Positions 10,195 to 19,009 of a stretch of DNA of 64,000 nucleotides are shown one piece after another (position 1 is the first letter of the stretch; every line of letters starts with the position of its first letter). The translations under genes were made by a program, and so were the position numbers. The notes below the pieces were generated by a model, which was not told the DNA's origin, searched no databases, and saw only the letters and a list, made by a program, of their open reading frames with translations. The stretch spans positions 21,331-85,330 of the forward strand of contig NZ_JAIZDB010000015.1 of the NCBI RefSeq assembly GCF_029533155.1. Reading direction: 5' to 3'. This DNA is from Psychrobacillus antarcticus. GTDB taxonomy: Bacteria > Bacillota > Bacilli > Bacillales_A > Planococcaceae.

Positions 10195-10295
10195 AAAAAC
10201 CGGGCAAAAAAACGCCCGGTCCTTTAAGTAAAATGTAGAAATGCCATTGATTTCTGCTCGTGTACACGGTACATTTTTATATACTTTCTTATCTT
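10195..10295. repeat. CCGGG hairpin plus tail module of the intergenic repeat family
   Basis: The perfect stem ACCGGGC/GCCCGGT (10199-10220) with an A-rich loop is followed by AAATGTAGAAATGCCATTGATTTC, also seen near 28750. Then comes the tail GTGTACACGGTACATTTTTATATACTTTCTTATCTTTT. The same tail stands directly before the terminators of ctaM and, diverged, pccB, pyc and bshC. Here it abuts the ftsZ terminator. Confidence 0.7.
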
Positions 10296-10332
10296 TTAAA
10301 AAAGCAACCACCGAGGTGATTGCTTTTTTAAT
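10296..10332 (-). terminator. Intrinsic terminator of ftsZ
   Basis: On the minus strand AAAAAAGCAATCACC pairs with GGTGGTTGCTTTTTT across a 2-nt TC gap. It lies directly after the ftsZ stop. Confidence 0.92.
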
Positions 10333-10335
10333 GTA

Positions 10336-11502
10336 TTAGTTTCTGCGTTGACGATTTCTTAAGAATGTTGGGATATCTAATGCATCATCTTGTTGGTTAT
10401 GAGATACATGTCGTTCTTGCTGAGGTGCTTGTTGTTGTTGTTGCGGCACTTCTTCTTTACGTTGTTCACGGATAGGTGCTGTTGCAGTTGGTTGTGGTGC
10501 TCTGTTCCCACCAAAACCTGTGCTACGTGGTTGTTTTTGTGTTACATGTTCTTCGTTAAATCCAGTTGCAATTACCGTGACAACTATTTCATCTTTCAAG
10601 TTATCATTAATAACCGAACCGAAGATCATATTAACTTCTTCATCTGAGGCAGAGGCAACAATATCCGCTGCTTCTTGAACTTCAAACAGACTTAAATTAG
10701 AACCACCCGTAATATTCATCAAGACACCAGTTGCACCATCGATGGATGTTTCAAGTAGTGGACTTGAAATAGCTTTTTTCGCAGCTTCTGCAGCACGATT
10801 TTCTCCTGCAGAAATACCAATACCCATTAGAGCCGCGCCTTTATTGGACATAATTGTTTTTACATCTGCAAAGTCAAGGTTGATAAGACCAGGTACTGCG
10901 ATCAAATCAGAAATACCTTGAACCCCTTGACGTAAAACATTATCCGCTTCTCTGAATGCTTCAATCATCGGCGTGTTTTTGTCAACTATTTCTAACAAAC
11001 GGTCATTTGGAATGACGATTAATGTGTCTACTGACTCTTTCATCATACCAATCCCACCAACTGCTTGCGTAGAACGTTTACGACCTTCAAAAGTAAATGG
11101 ACGAGTTACAACACCTACTGTTAATGACCCTAAATCACGTGCAATTTGAGCAATAACTGGTGCTGCACCAGTTCCAGTACCGCCACCCATACCCGCTGTG
11201 ACAAAGACCATATCTGCTCCTCTCAGAGCTTCCTCGATCAATTCTTTACTTTCTTCGGCAGCTTTTTTCCCTACTTCAGGGTTTGCTCCTGCACCAAGAC
11301 CGCGTGTTAGTTTTCCACCAATTTGTAGCTTTACTTCGGCTTTTGACATATTAAGAGCTTGGGCATCTGTATTAACAGCGATGAAATCTACCCCTTGAAC
11401 ACCATGTTCAATCATGCGATTTACAGCGTTGTTACCGCCACCACCGACTCCAATAACTTTAATGACCGCTAATTGATCTTCATTTGTTTCAAATTCTAAC
11501 AT
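10336..11502 (-). CDS. ftsZ: Cell-division GTPase FtsZ
   Basis: The tubulin homologue that forms the Z ring. The N-terminal nucleotide-binding domain includes [14 protein letters not shown] (from about residue 17) and the tubulin signature [11 protein letters not shown] (near residue 105). The T7-loop and core follow in [21 protein letters not shown]-rich variable linker (about 320-370) ends in the conserved FtsA/SepF-binding tail [13 protein letters not shown]. 388 residues is normal. It is the last gene of the dcw run, 42 bp after ftsA, with a strong terminator. Confidence 0.99.
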   Translation of the reverse strand: MLEFETNEDQLAVIKVIGVGGGGNNAVNRMIEHGVQGVDFIAVNTDAQALNMSKAEVKLQIGGKLTRGLGAGANPEVGKKAAEESKELIEEALRGADMVFVTAGMGGGTGTGAAPVIAQIARDLGSLTVGVVTRPFTFEGRKRSTQAVGGIGMMKESVDTLIVIPNDRLLEIVDKNTPMIEAFREADNVLRQGVQGISDLIAVPGLINLDFADVKTIMSNKGAALMGIGISAGENRAAEAAKKAISSPLLETSIDGATGVLMNITGGSNLSLFEVQEAADIVASASDEEVNMIFGSVINDNLKDEIVVTVIATGFNEEHVTQKQPRSTGFGGNRAPQPTATAPIREQRKEEVPQQQQQAPQQERHVSHNQQDDALDIPTFLRNRQRRN

Positions 11503-11544
11503 GCTATTGCCTCCTATGCTCTCTCTGCTACGATTAAGGGATTA

Positions 11545-12834
11545 TTATTCAAAAAATTTGTCAAAAAATCTCTTTGCTTTTGTCATTGCACTATCTTTGT
11601 GTTCATTAGTCATTTGAGCAGTTTGTTTTTGTTTTTTAGATACGGCAACCGCTTCATTTGAAACCGAATGCGCTAACGCATGGCTACTACCAATTTTACC
11701 ATAGAAAAGGTCTTCTTTATAGGCATATCTTATAAGACCAACTGCAGTCGTATATTGTGGCTCACGAACTCCAATATAATCTGGAGTGTATAATCTCACT
11801 CGTGTTTGGAGAATATGCCTAGCAAGCTGTCCTAAGCCTTCCAGTTTAGAAACCCCACCAGTAATAACTACCCCTCCTGGTAAGTCCTGTAAACCAAGTC
11901 GATAAAATTCTTCCAGAACCAGTTCAAATAGTTCTTCTAGTCGAACTCCAATGATTTCAGCAATATACCGTTGAGAGTATTGTTCTTTCATATCTGCCCC
12001 TATTACTGGTACTTCAAATAATTCATCATCCGAAGCGTCATCATAGAAGGCATGTCCATATTTTAATTTAATCATTTCTGCTTGTTCCGTTGGTGTTTTC
12101 AATACTATCGATAAATCTTTTGTAACATGATCCCCACCAACAGGAATAACAGAAGTATTGATTAAGTGACCTTCATTGAAGATGGCAATTGTCGTGGAAC
12201 CCCCGCCTATATCAATATAAGCTGTGCCATGATTTTTTTCATCTTCTGTTAAAGCGAAATAACCTCCAGCTAAAGGCTGTAAATAAATTTCTCTTATTTG
12301 GAGACCAGCTCTTTCTACACATCTTAACACGTTATGTAAAATTGTTTTAGATGTAGTCATCATTATACCGTCTAGCTCTAGACGAGTACCAATCATCCCC
12401 CGAGGATCTTTAATCTCCTCTAAGTGATCGACGATGAATTGTTTTGGTGCTATATTAATAAGCTCTCTTTCAGGAGGGATTGACATCACTTGTGCAGACT
12501 CAATCACACGTTCTAAGTCTCCATCTGTTATTTCTCTATCCTCTCTATTAACAGCAACTACACCTTTAACATTTTGTATATTTGCCATATTTGCTGGAAT
12601 GCCTAATACGATTTCATGAATAGACATGCCAATCATTCTTTCGGCTTCACTAACAGCTTTTTTGATAGATTGTACGGTTGCGTCTATATCTACAATGGTG
12701 CCTTTTCTTATTCCGTTTGATTTTACATTTCCTACGCCTATTACATGCAGCGAGTCATCATTCATTTCGCCGATTAAGACCTTAATCGAAGACGACCCAA
12801 TATCTAGTGATACGTATAATTCTGATTGATTCAA
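11545..12834 (-). CDS. ftsA: Cell-division protein FtsA
   Basis: An actin-like ATPase that anchors FtsZ to the membrane. Phosphate-binding loops are seen at SLDIGSSSIKVLIGE and YIDIGGGSTTIAIFNEG, and the adenosine motif at GGVVITGGVSKLEGL. A C-terminal amphipathic helix (TKAKRFFDKFFE) is the membrane anchor. The start is TTG with GGAGG 9 bp upstream. 429 residues is close to the family length. It is separated from sbp by about 100 bp, which may hold a local promoter (TAGACT, 17 bp, TAGAAT). Confidence 0.97.
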   Translation of the reverse strand: MNQSELYVSLDIGSSSIKVLIGEMNDDSLHVIGVGNVKSNGIRKGTIVDIDATVQSIKKAVSEAERMIGMSIHEIVLGIPANMANIQNVKGVVAVNREDREITDGDLERVIESAQVMSIPPERELINIAPKQFIVDHLEEIKDPRGMIGTRLELDGIMMTTSKTILHNVLRCVERAGLQIREIYLQPLAGGYFALTEDEKNHGTAYIDIGGGSTTIAIFNEGHLINTSVIPVGGDHVTKDLSIVLKTPTEQAEMIKLKYGHAFYDDASDDELFEVPVIGADMKEQYSQRYIAEIIGVRLEELFELVLEEFYRLGLQDLPGGVVITGGVSKLEGLGQLARHILQTRVRLYTPDYIGVREPQYTTAVGLIRYAYKEDLFYGKIGSSHALAHSVSNEAVAVSKKQKQTAQMTNEHKDSAMTKAKRFFDKFFE

Positions 12835-12933
12835 CCCGTGGCACCTCCTAATAACTCTTATTTATTATTCTAGTGTAAAAATGATATAAAGTCTAAAATT
12901 TTCTAAAGAAATAGTCAATTTACACATATAAAC

Positions 12934-13284
12934 TTATTGATTTTTTCTTTCTGACCATTTTGTCAGCATAATTCGACGAATAACTGCTATATTTTGAAAT
13001 AATCGCACACCAAACGCAAAAATTGCAGCTAAGTATAAATCTATCCCCAAGTGTACGCCTAAAAATGCTAAAGCTGCGGCAAGACCTATGTTAAAGAAAA
13101 ATCCTGAAACAAATACTTTGTCATCATAAACATGCTGGAGATGAGCACGTATTCCACCAAATAGAGTATCGAGTGCTGCCAATACCGCTATTGATAAATA
13201 ACTTTCATATATTTCAGGAATCTGTATTTCCGTTAATAAACCGAGGGAAATCCCAAGTATCAGCCCTAATAATGGCAACCACAT
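12934..13284 (-). CDS. sbp: Small basic protein Sbp (DUF1290)
   Basis: A 116-residue membrane protein with about four hydrophobic segments and a basic C-terminus (RRIMLTKWSERKNQ). The motif AVLAALDTLFGGIRAHLQ is typical of the Sbp/DUF1290 family found between the DUF881 genes and ftsA in Bacillus. Function is unknown. The ATG is 2 bp from the upstream ylxX stop, so the genes are coupled. Confidence 0.92.
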   Translation of the reverse strand: MWLPLLGLILGISLGLLTEIQIPEIYESYLSIAVLAALDTLFGGIRAHLQHVYDDKVFVSGFFFNIGLAAALAFLGVHLGIDLYLAAIFAFGVRLFQNIAVIRRIMLTKWSERKNQ

Positions 13285-13285
13285 T

Positions 13286-14008
13286 TCATGACTCCCCTTC
13301 TGGTACTTCTTTTAAAAATCGGTTGTTTATTGTTTGGTCAAAAGCTGAAATGGTGATCTTGTGCTCGGGCTCCCCAATCTTAAGCTTTAAATTGTCGATA
13401 TAGAAATCATCACCAATTGTTGAAGCCTCCAATTGATTGTACATTTTTTGTGCATCTTCGAAAGTGGATGTTCCAATTTTAATCGTAAATGGAGCATTTC
13501 TGACGGATATATTATTCACTGTAGTTTTACCATTTACATCTCTTATTGGTGAAGAATATATAATTCGTTTACCATCCACTTCTATATCTTTTGCTTTGAA
13601 ACGATTAATTTCATTGATCAAACGAATAAGTAAATCTGGTGAAATGCCTTCTACAGGTTGTCCAAGTGCAATGCTTTCTAATGATGGCTCTACTTTTATA
13701 GTGAGTCCTGGACCGGTATATTCATCTAGACCAATATCTTCTTTTAGTTGCTCCACAGTATCTTTTAATGCGAATTCCGCACTCTCATTTACCATGTTCT
13801 CATACTTAAGAATTGTTTGATCTAACATATAAACTTCGGACAGTAACTCGGAGTGTGTTTCTGTTTCTACCGATAGCTCTTGACGAATAGCCCATATGTC
13901 TCTTGTGTCTCTAGTTTTAGGATCTTGTACGGTGTTATATTGTACCGATAACATAAAACCAATTATCAACAAAATTATGGTGAACCGAATATAGACGGTT
14001 TTTTTCAT
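13286..14008 (-). CDS. ylxX: DUF881 family protein YlxX
   Basis: One N-terminal membrane anchor (residues 5-22), then a coiled-coil region (about 35-80) and a DUF881 domain with INRFKAKDIEVDGKRIIYSSPIRDVNG. It lies in the same place as B. subtilis ylxX. The family is associated with division genes but no biochemical role is established. It pairs with the paralogue ylxW just upstream; both have the same anchor, coiled coil and DUF881 layout. Confidence 0.88.
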   Translation of the reverse strand: MKKTVYIRFTIILLIIGFMLSVQYNTVQDPKTRDTRDIWAIRQELSVETETHSELLSEVYMLDQTILKYENMVNESAEFALKDTVEQLKEDIGLDEYTGPGLTIKVEPSLESIALGQPVEGISPDLLIRLINEINRFKAKDIEVDGKRIIYSSPIRDVNGKTTVNNISVRNAPFTIKIGTSTFEDAQKMYNQLEASTIGDDFYIDNLKLKIGEPEHKITISAFDQTINNRFLKEVPEGES

Positions 14009-14028
14009 TATTCGGCCTCCTTCACTAC

Positions 14029-14754
14029 TTAGCTATAATCATCATCCCTGAGAGCAGGCATAGTTATTAAATCTTTTTCGCCAACAGTAACCACTATATT
14101 ATCACTAGTAAGCTGGTCCACTACGCCTCCACCTAAATTCACGGAAGCAAGCAATACTTTTGGATCTCCTACTGCTTCTATCGTAAATGGGGCGGGAAAG
14201 GTATTCCCATCTACTACAATTACAGGGCCTGTACATCTTATATAAGAGTTTGCATGAAGTCGCTGACCATTAATGGAAATTGCTTCTGCACCAGATATTT
14301 TCAATTCATTGATCACTTTAAAAACATGACTCTCATGTACGATATAATCATTTGGGTTTTCTTGAGAAGGGTTATAAGCCCCGTCTTCCAATGAAACAGT
14401 TATACCTTTTCCTCGAGATGGAATATCACCAATTAATAATCGAAGTAATTCTGCTTCTTCCACTAGCTCTTCTACACTTTCTTCACTTTCTACAAAAGAA
14501 TGTTCATAATCTCGAATTTTTTGCTGCTTAACAATAATTTCTTCCGTTAACTCTTTGTTTCGTTCTTTTTGTTCTACTAATTTTTCTCTATATTTTTCTT
14601 GTTCTTGGAACCCCGAGACATCTGAAGCATTTTCTCTTGTGTCCTCAGAGGATATGCTATAAGAATAAGCAAGTATAAACCCTAACACTAAACTTACTAT
14701 CGATATAGTGATAAGTCCTCTAGAGGGCACTTTAAGGAGTTTAGTCTTCTTCAT
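14029..14754 (-). CDS. ylxW: DUF881 family protein YlxW
   Basis: A paralogue of ylxX: a membrane anchor (about residues 12-32), a coiled coil (45-100) and a DUF881 domain (IPSRGKGITVSLEDGAYNP, INELKISGAEAISINGQRL). I chose ATG 14754 (MKKTKLLKVPSRG) because it places the anchor normally and has GGAGGAG about 10 bp upstream. A longer frame back to 14793 would overlap divIB by 53 bp. The chosen start overlaps divIB by 14 bp. Confidence 0.87.
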   Translation of the reverse strand: MKKTKLLKVPSRGLITISIVSLVLGFILAYSYSISSEDTRENASDVSGFQEQEKYREKLVEQKERNKELTEEIIVKQQKIRDYEHSFVESEESVEELVEEAELLRLLIGDIPSRGKGITVSLEDGAYNPSQENPNDYIVHESHVFKVINELKISGAEAISINGQRLHANSYIRCTGPVIVVDGNTFPAPFTIEAVGDPKVLLASVNLGGGVVDQLTSDNIVVTVGEKDLITMPALRDDDYS

Positions 14755-15529
14755 TTTCGACAATCTCCTCCTCAATTGGGACATTGTACACATCTACATA
14801 CGGTTGAAAAAATGTTCCAACTTCTAAATCTATAATCCCTTTCACTTCTGGATTCAGCTGTGAAACTATGGACGGATAAAAACTCATTTTCTCTCCGAAT
14901 GATGGAATGATTGCCTTAACTTCATTGCCATCATTCATATATACTTGAATAGAATAGGCATCATTTTCCGTTGGCGTGTAGTTTATTTGAGAAATATTCC
15001 TTAATACTTCACTGTCTAAGGTTTTTAATTCTTTTATCATCCTCAACCGAATTTTCTCATTTTTAAAATCTCTAAAAATGGGACCATCTTTAGGTATAAC
15101 TAGTCCATCTGTTTTAATAATCTGTCCATTTTCTAAAATAATATGAAGAAAATCTTCATCTTCTAAATAACCAATTTGTTTAAATTCATTTACCTGTATG
15201 TGAACGGTCGTTAACCATTCACGTTTGACTTGTACAGATTCTACCCATGCATTACCTGCCACTAGGTTTTCAATTTTACTTTCATTAAAACTCCACATCG
15301 ATTCGCCAATAGTCAAGGTACTATCCTCTATGTACAATTGTTTCGGAACTAGTTTTTCACCGGTTAATGTGATTTTTTGAATTTGACTATACGAAGATTG
15401 AAAATATAAAACTATCAACAATGTAGTAACAAAGAGAAAAAGTAGAATGGAAAATTTTTTATTTGTTCTACGTCTTCTGCGCTCTTTAAGTGTAGGTATA
15501 CGATCTTCAATATCGATGATTTTTTCCAT
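14741..15529 (-). CDS. divIB: Cell-division protein DivIB (FtsQ family)
   Basis: A bitopic divisome protein that forms a complex with FtsL and DivIC and controls septal peptidoglycan synthesis. It has a basic cytoplasmic N-terminus (TLKERRRRRTNKKF), one membrane helix (about 27-46), then the POTRA domain (IQKITLTGEKLVPKQLYIEDSTL) and beta domain. An acidic tail (PIEEEIVENEED) ends the protein. GGGAGGC lies 7 bp before the ATG. It follows spoVE directly: the murG and murB genes found here in B. subtilis are absent. Confidence 0.93.
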   Translation of the reverse strand: MEKIIDIEDRIPTLKERRRRRTNKKFSILLFLFVTTLLIVLYFQSSYSQIQKITLTGEKLVPKQLYIEDSTLTIGESMWSFNESKIENLVAGNAWVESVQVKREWLTTVHIQVNEFKQIGYLEDEDFLHIILENGQIIKTDGLVIPKDGPIFRDFKNEKIRLRMIKELKTLDSEVLRNISQINYTPTENDAYSIQVYMNDGNEVKAIIPSFGEKMSFYPSIVSQLNPEVKGIIDLEVGTFFQPYVDVYNVPIEEEIVENEED

Positions 15530-15530
15530 T

Positions 15531-16580
15531 CTACCGCCTCCCTTCTTTGTCAGTTGCTAGATTTAAAATAATTCCAATAATCCCCCATGTCATCACTAGT
15601 GAAGATCCCCCATAACTAATGAATGGCAAAGTTACTCCCGTCACTGGCAATAAACCGGTTACTACCCCCATATTTAGAAATGTTTGTACCGCTAACAGGG
15701 AGGTAAATCCAATAATCATCAACTGCCGTTCGCGTGTTTTTGCAATTGCAGCCATCGTAAAACTCGTTGTAAAGAAAGAAACAAATGCAAGTATGATTAT
15801 GAATCCCCCGATGAAACCCGTTTCTTCTAACAGAATAGAAAAGATGAAATCATTTTGAGGTTCTGGCAAATATAAAAACTTCTGACGGCTGTTTCCATAA
15901 CCAAATCCGAATAATCCGGCTGGACCTATTGCCAACAATGATTGGATGGCCTGAAAGCCAGAGCCAAGTGGATCGTTCCAAGGATCTAAAAATGCTTGAA
16001 TTCGTACAAGTCTATAGGGTGCTGAAACGATTAATAATACAAAAGCAATAATTCCACTCATCCCTATCCAGAGGAAGAATTTAAAAGGAAGACCTGCTGC
16101 AAACAATAAAAAGAAAACAGCAACGACCAGAACAAAGGCTGAACCAAAGTCAGGTTGAACCATGATAAAACCAATGGGCAATAAGAGCAGGAATGCACTT
16201 TGAATATACATTTTCTTCCTAGACTTTTTTTCATTTGTGAGAGAGCTAGCTAAAACTCCTAAAACAGCTATTTTAGCTAACTCAGCTGGTTGAAAGTTCA
16301 TAAATCCAAGTGATATCCAACTTTGAGACCCATTTCGAACTACTCCAATACCAGGGATCAATACACCAATTAGTAAAAGGATTGCAACTACGTATAACCC
16401 TTTCCAAAAATTATCTGAGCGTATGATGCTCGACCTTTGAATAATATAGGCTCCAACAATCCCTACAACTAAATATGCTGCTTGTTTTAACGCAAATGGC
16501 GTTTGCCCTTTATAGTGGACTTCGCTCCAATAGGAACCTGCTGAATGGACAAAGAATATACCAATGATGGATAAAAACAA
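15531..16580 (-). CDS. spoVE: SEDS glycosyltransferase SpoVE (FtsW/RodA family)
   Basis: A polytopic SEDS protein that polymerises lipid II with a class B PBP; in the dcw cluster of Bacillus this is SpoVE, needed for cortex synthesis with SpoVD. About ten hydrophobic segments are present with the motifs NGSQSWISLG, FQPAELAK, YLPEPQNDFIFSI, LPFISYGGSSL. The annotated TTG cuts into the first membrane segment and has no ribosome-binding site. The frame is open upstream through VIFLSSV back to ACG at 16619, and AAAGG stands 9 bp before that ACG. An in-frame ATG ACC TAA precedes it. The true start is therefore unusual. Confidence 0.9.
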   Translation of the reverse strand: MFLSIIGIFFVHSAGSYWSEVHYKGQTPFALKQAAYLVVGIVGAYIIQRSSIIRSDNFWKGLYVVAILLLIGVLIPGIGVVRNGSQSWISLGFMNFQPAELAKIAVLGVLASSLTNEKKSRKKMYIQSAFLLLLPIGFIMVQPDFGSAFVLVVAVFFLLFAAGLPFKFFLWIGMSGIIAFVLLIVSAPYRLVRIQAFLDPWNDPLGSGFQAIQSLLAIGPAGLFGFGYGNSRQKFLYLPEPQNDFIFSILLEETGFIGGFIIILAFVSFFTTSFTMAAIAKTRERQLMIIGFTSLLAVQTFLNMGVVTGLLPVTGVTLPFISYGGSSLVMTWGIIGIILNLATDKEGRR

Positions 16581-16635
16581 TACAGAAGATAGGAAAATAA
16601 CTTTTTTTGTATCTTTCGTTTAGGTCATCCTTTCA

Positions 16636-17991
16636 TTATTCTTCTAAAGAAATAACTCGCTCGATAAACTCTTCTCCACGTATTTCAAAGCTTTCGTATT
16701 GGTCCCAACTTGCACAAGCAGGAGATAGTAATACAATATCCCCTTCTTCTGATGCAGCTATTGCCATTTCAAATGCTTCTCCTAATGTCTGAGCGCTAAC
16801 TACTGAAGATATTCCCTGCGCTTCTCCAAAGTTCTGCAATCGATCTTTAGTTGATCCATAGTGGACTAACGCTTTCACACGATCTAGGTATGGTATTAAT
16901 TCGTCAAATGAATGTCCACGGTCCACACCACCTGCTATTAATATAACTGGCTCCGTGAATCCCTCCAAAGCACTTTTCGTAGCAAGTGCATTTGTAGCTT
17001 TTGAATCATTATAAAACTTGCGTTCCTTCCATTCCCTGATGAACTGAGTCCGATGCTTAACTCCATGGAACGTCGATAGCACTTGTATAATAGCCTCTAC
17101 AGAACAATTCATCAACAATGCGGTAGCCGTTGCAGCTAATACATTTTCTAAATTATGTTTACCCCGCAAGGCAATAATCGATCGTTCAAACAAAGGATTG
17201 CCGTTCCAGTAAACAAATAAATCATCCGCACTAATACCTTCTTTAGTTTTACTACTTACATAAAAAGGTACTTTTGATGCCATACTCTTTTGGGCATAGT
17301 CCTGAACAATTTGCTGCTCCCCATTAAAAACTAGCCAATCGGTGGCATCTTGTTTTTGAGTAATTTTAAATTTTGCGTCTGTGTATTCTTGAAAATCCTT
17401 GTGATAATCTAAATGCGCCTCATATAAGTTAAGTAATACAGAAACTTTAGGCTTTAACTCTTCGGTACCCATGAGTTGGAATGAGGATAATTCGGTTACG
17501 ATAATATTATCTGCTGTTGCTTCTCTTGCAACACTAGTTGCGACCGTACCTATATTTCCAGCTATTTTCGGTTTTTTATTGGCTGCTGCAAGCATGTCAA
17601 ATATTAAGGTAGTCGTCGTAGTCTTTCCATTTGAGCCTGTAATTCCGATCATTGGAGCGTCGCTAATCCGGTAAGCTAGCTCTACTTCAGTCCAAACAGG
17701 AATTCCCCTTTTGTTTGCCTCTTCAATGACTGGATTTGTGTAAGGTATCCCAGGATTCTTGACGATTAGACTAAAACCTTCGTCTAATAGATCTTCCGGG
17801 TGACTTCCACAAATAACAGTTAGCCCTTTGGATAACAAATACTGCGCGTTTTCATTTTGCTCGAATGGCTTTGAATCATTGACAGTAACAAAAGCTCCTA
17901 AATCATGAAGAGTTTCTGCAGCTGCAGTACCACTTTTAGCTAATCCTAAAACGAGTATTTTTTTATGATATACAATCGGTAATTTTTTCAT
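16636..17991 (-). CDS. murD: UDP-N-acetylmuramoylalanine--D-glutamate ligase MurD
   Basis: A cytoplasmic Mur ligase that adds D-glutamate to UDP-MurNAc-L-Ala. The N-terminal Rossmann domain begins KKILVLGLAKSGTAAA. The ATP P-loop GSNGKTT is at residues 119-125, HLDYHKDFQEYTDAKFKI carries the family lysine region, and the C-terminal domain has FYNDSKATNALATKSAL and ILIAGGVDRG. 451 residues is normal. GGAGG precedes the ATG by 9 bp, and mraY ends 1 bp upstream. Confidence 0.98.
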   Translation of the reverse strand: MKKLPIVYHKKILVLGLAKSGTAAAETLHDLGAFVTVNDSKPFEQNENAQYLLSKGLTVICGSHPEDLLDEGFSLIVKNPGIPYTNPVIEEANKRGIPVWTEVELAYRISDAPMIGITGSNGKTTTTTLIFDMLAAANKKPKIAGNIGTVATSVAREATADNIIVTELSSFQLMGTEELKPKVSVLLNLYEAHLDYHKDFQEYTDAKFKITQKQDATDWLVFNGEQQIVQDYAQKSMASKVPFYVSSKTKEGISADDLFVYWNGNPLFERSIIALRGKHNLENVLAATATALLMNCSVEAIIQVLSTFHGVKHRTQFIREWKERKFYNDSKATNALATKSALEGFTEPVILIAGGVDRGHSFDELIPYLDRVKALVHYGSTKDRLQNFGEAQGISSVVSAQTLGEAFEMAIAASEEGDIVLLSPACASWDQYESFEIRGEEFIERVISLEE

Positions 17992-17992
17992 A

Positions 17993-18964
17993 TTACAAAA
18001 CCTCCAAGCAGACTACAATCATTGCAGCTATAAAACCTATTGCCCAAAAGACGGTAACTATTTTACGCTCATTCCACCCCGATAGTTCAAAGTGATGGTG
18101 AATCGGGCTCATTTTGAATATACGTTTTCCAGTTGTTTTAAAACTTATTACCTGCAATATTACCGACAACGTTTCAACAACAAAAATTATCCCTACTAGA
18201 AGTAATAACAATTCCTGTTTAACTAGAATAGATACCATGGCAAGTGCTCCACCTAATGCTAGAGAACCTGTATCTCCCATAAACACTTTAGCAGGATTTT
18301 TGTTGAACAATAAAAATCCTAAAAGTGCACCTGAAACACTAAACGTAAAAATGGCTATATCTGTTTGTTCATAAGCAAGTGCAAGTACACCGAATGTCGC
18401 AAAGGCAACCGTTGCAGTTCCTGCTACTAAACCATCTAAGCCATCTGTTAAATTGACTGCGTTTGAAAATCCTACTAGCCAAAATATTAGGAATGCAATA
18501 TAAAATTGCCCTAAAGGAAGATCGATTTGTGTAAATGGTATTTCTAAGAATGTATCAAATGGGCCTTGCTTTAGTAATATATAAGCAAGTATTGCAATAA
18601 GAATTTGACCAATTAGTTTCTGAATAGAAGTTAAACCTAGGTTTCTTTTCAACACGACTTTTATAAAATCATCCAAAAAACCGATAACACCGAAACCTAC
18701 CAGAATAACTAACAAAACAATTGACTGAGTCGTTAACTTATCAAAATAAAATGAAAGAGCAAGTGTTGAAATAATAATGGAAGTTAAGAAGATTAATCCT
18801 CCCATTGTAGGAGTACCTGCCTTTTTGTGATGCGACTGAGGCCCTTCTTCTCTTATGCTCTGACCAAATTTCATTTTTCTTAAATAAGGAATAACAATTG
18901 GAGCAAGAATAACAGAGAGTAAAAAACTTACTGTAAGTGTAATAACCGTTGTAGATAATGTCAT
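17993..18964 (-). CDS. mraY: Phospho-MurNAc-pentapeptide transferase MraY
   Basis: A polytopic membrane enzyme that transfers phospho-MurNAc-pentapeptide to undecaprenyl phosphate, making lipid I. It shows about ten hydrophobic segments, the motif [12 protein letters not shown], the catalytic-region motifs GFLDDFIK and [12 protein letters not shown], and the C-terminal [13 protein letters not shown]. 323 residues is typical. In B. subtilis murE lies just upstream of mraY; here spoVD is directly upstream and murE is missing from this position. Confidence 0.98.
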   Translation of the reverse strand: MTLSTTVITLTVSFLLSVILAPIVIPYLRKMKFGQSIREEGPQSHHKKAGTPTMGGLIFLTSIIISTLALSFYFDKLTTQSIVLLVILVGFGVIGFLDDFIKVVLKRNLGLTSIQKLIGQILIAILAYILLKQGPFDTFLEIPFTQIDLPLGQFYIAFLIFWLVGFSNAVNLTDGLDGLVAGTATVAFATFGVLALAYEQTDIAIFTFSVSGALLGFLLFNKNPAKVFMGDTGSLALGGALAMVSILVKQELLLLLVGIIFVVETLSVILQVISFKTTGKRIFKMSPIHHHFELSGWNERKIVTVFWAIGFIAAMIVVCLEVL

Positions 18965-19009
18965 GAAAAAATCTCCTTAAATACGACCAACTATAATGAA
19001 TGTAGTATT

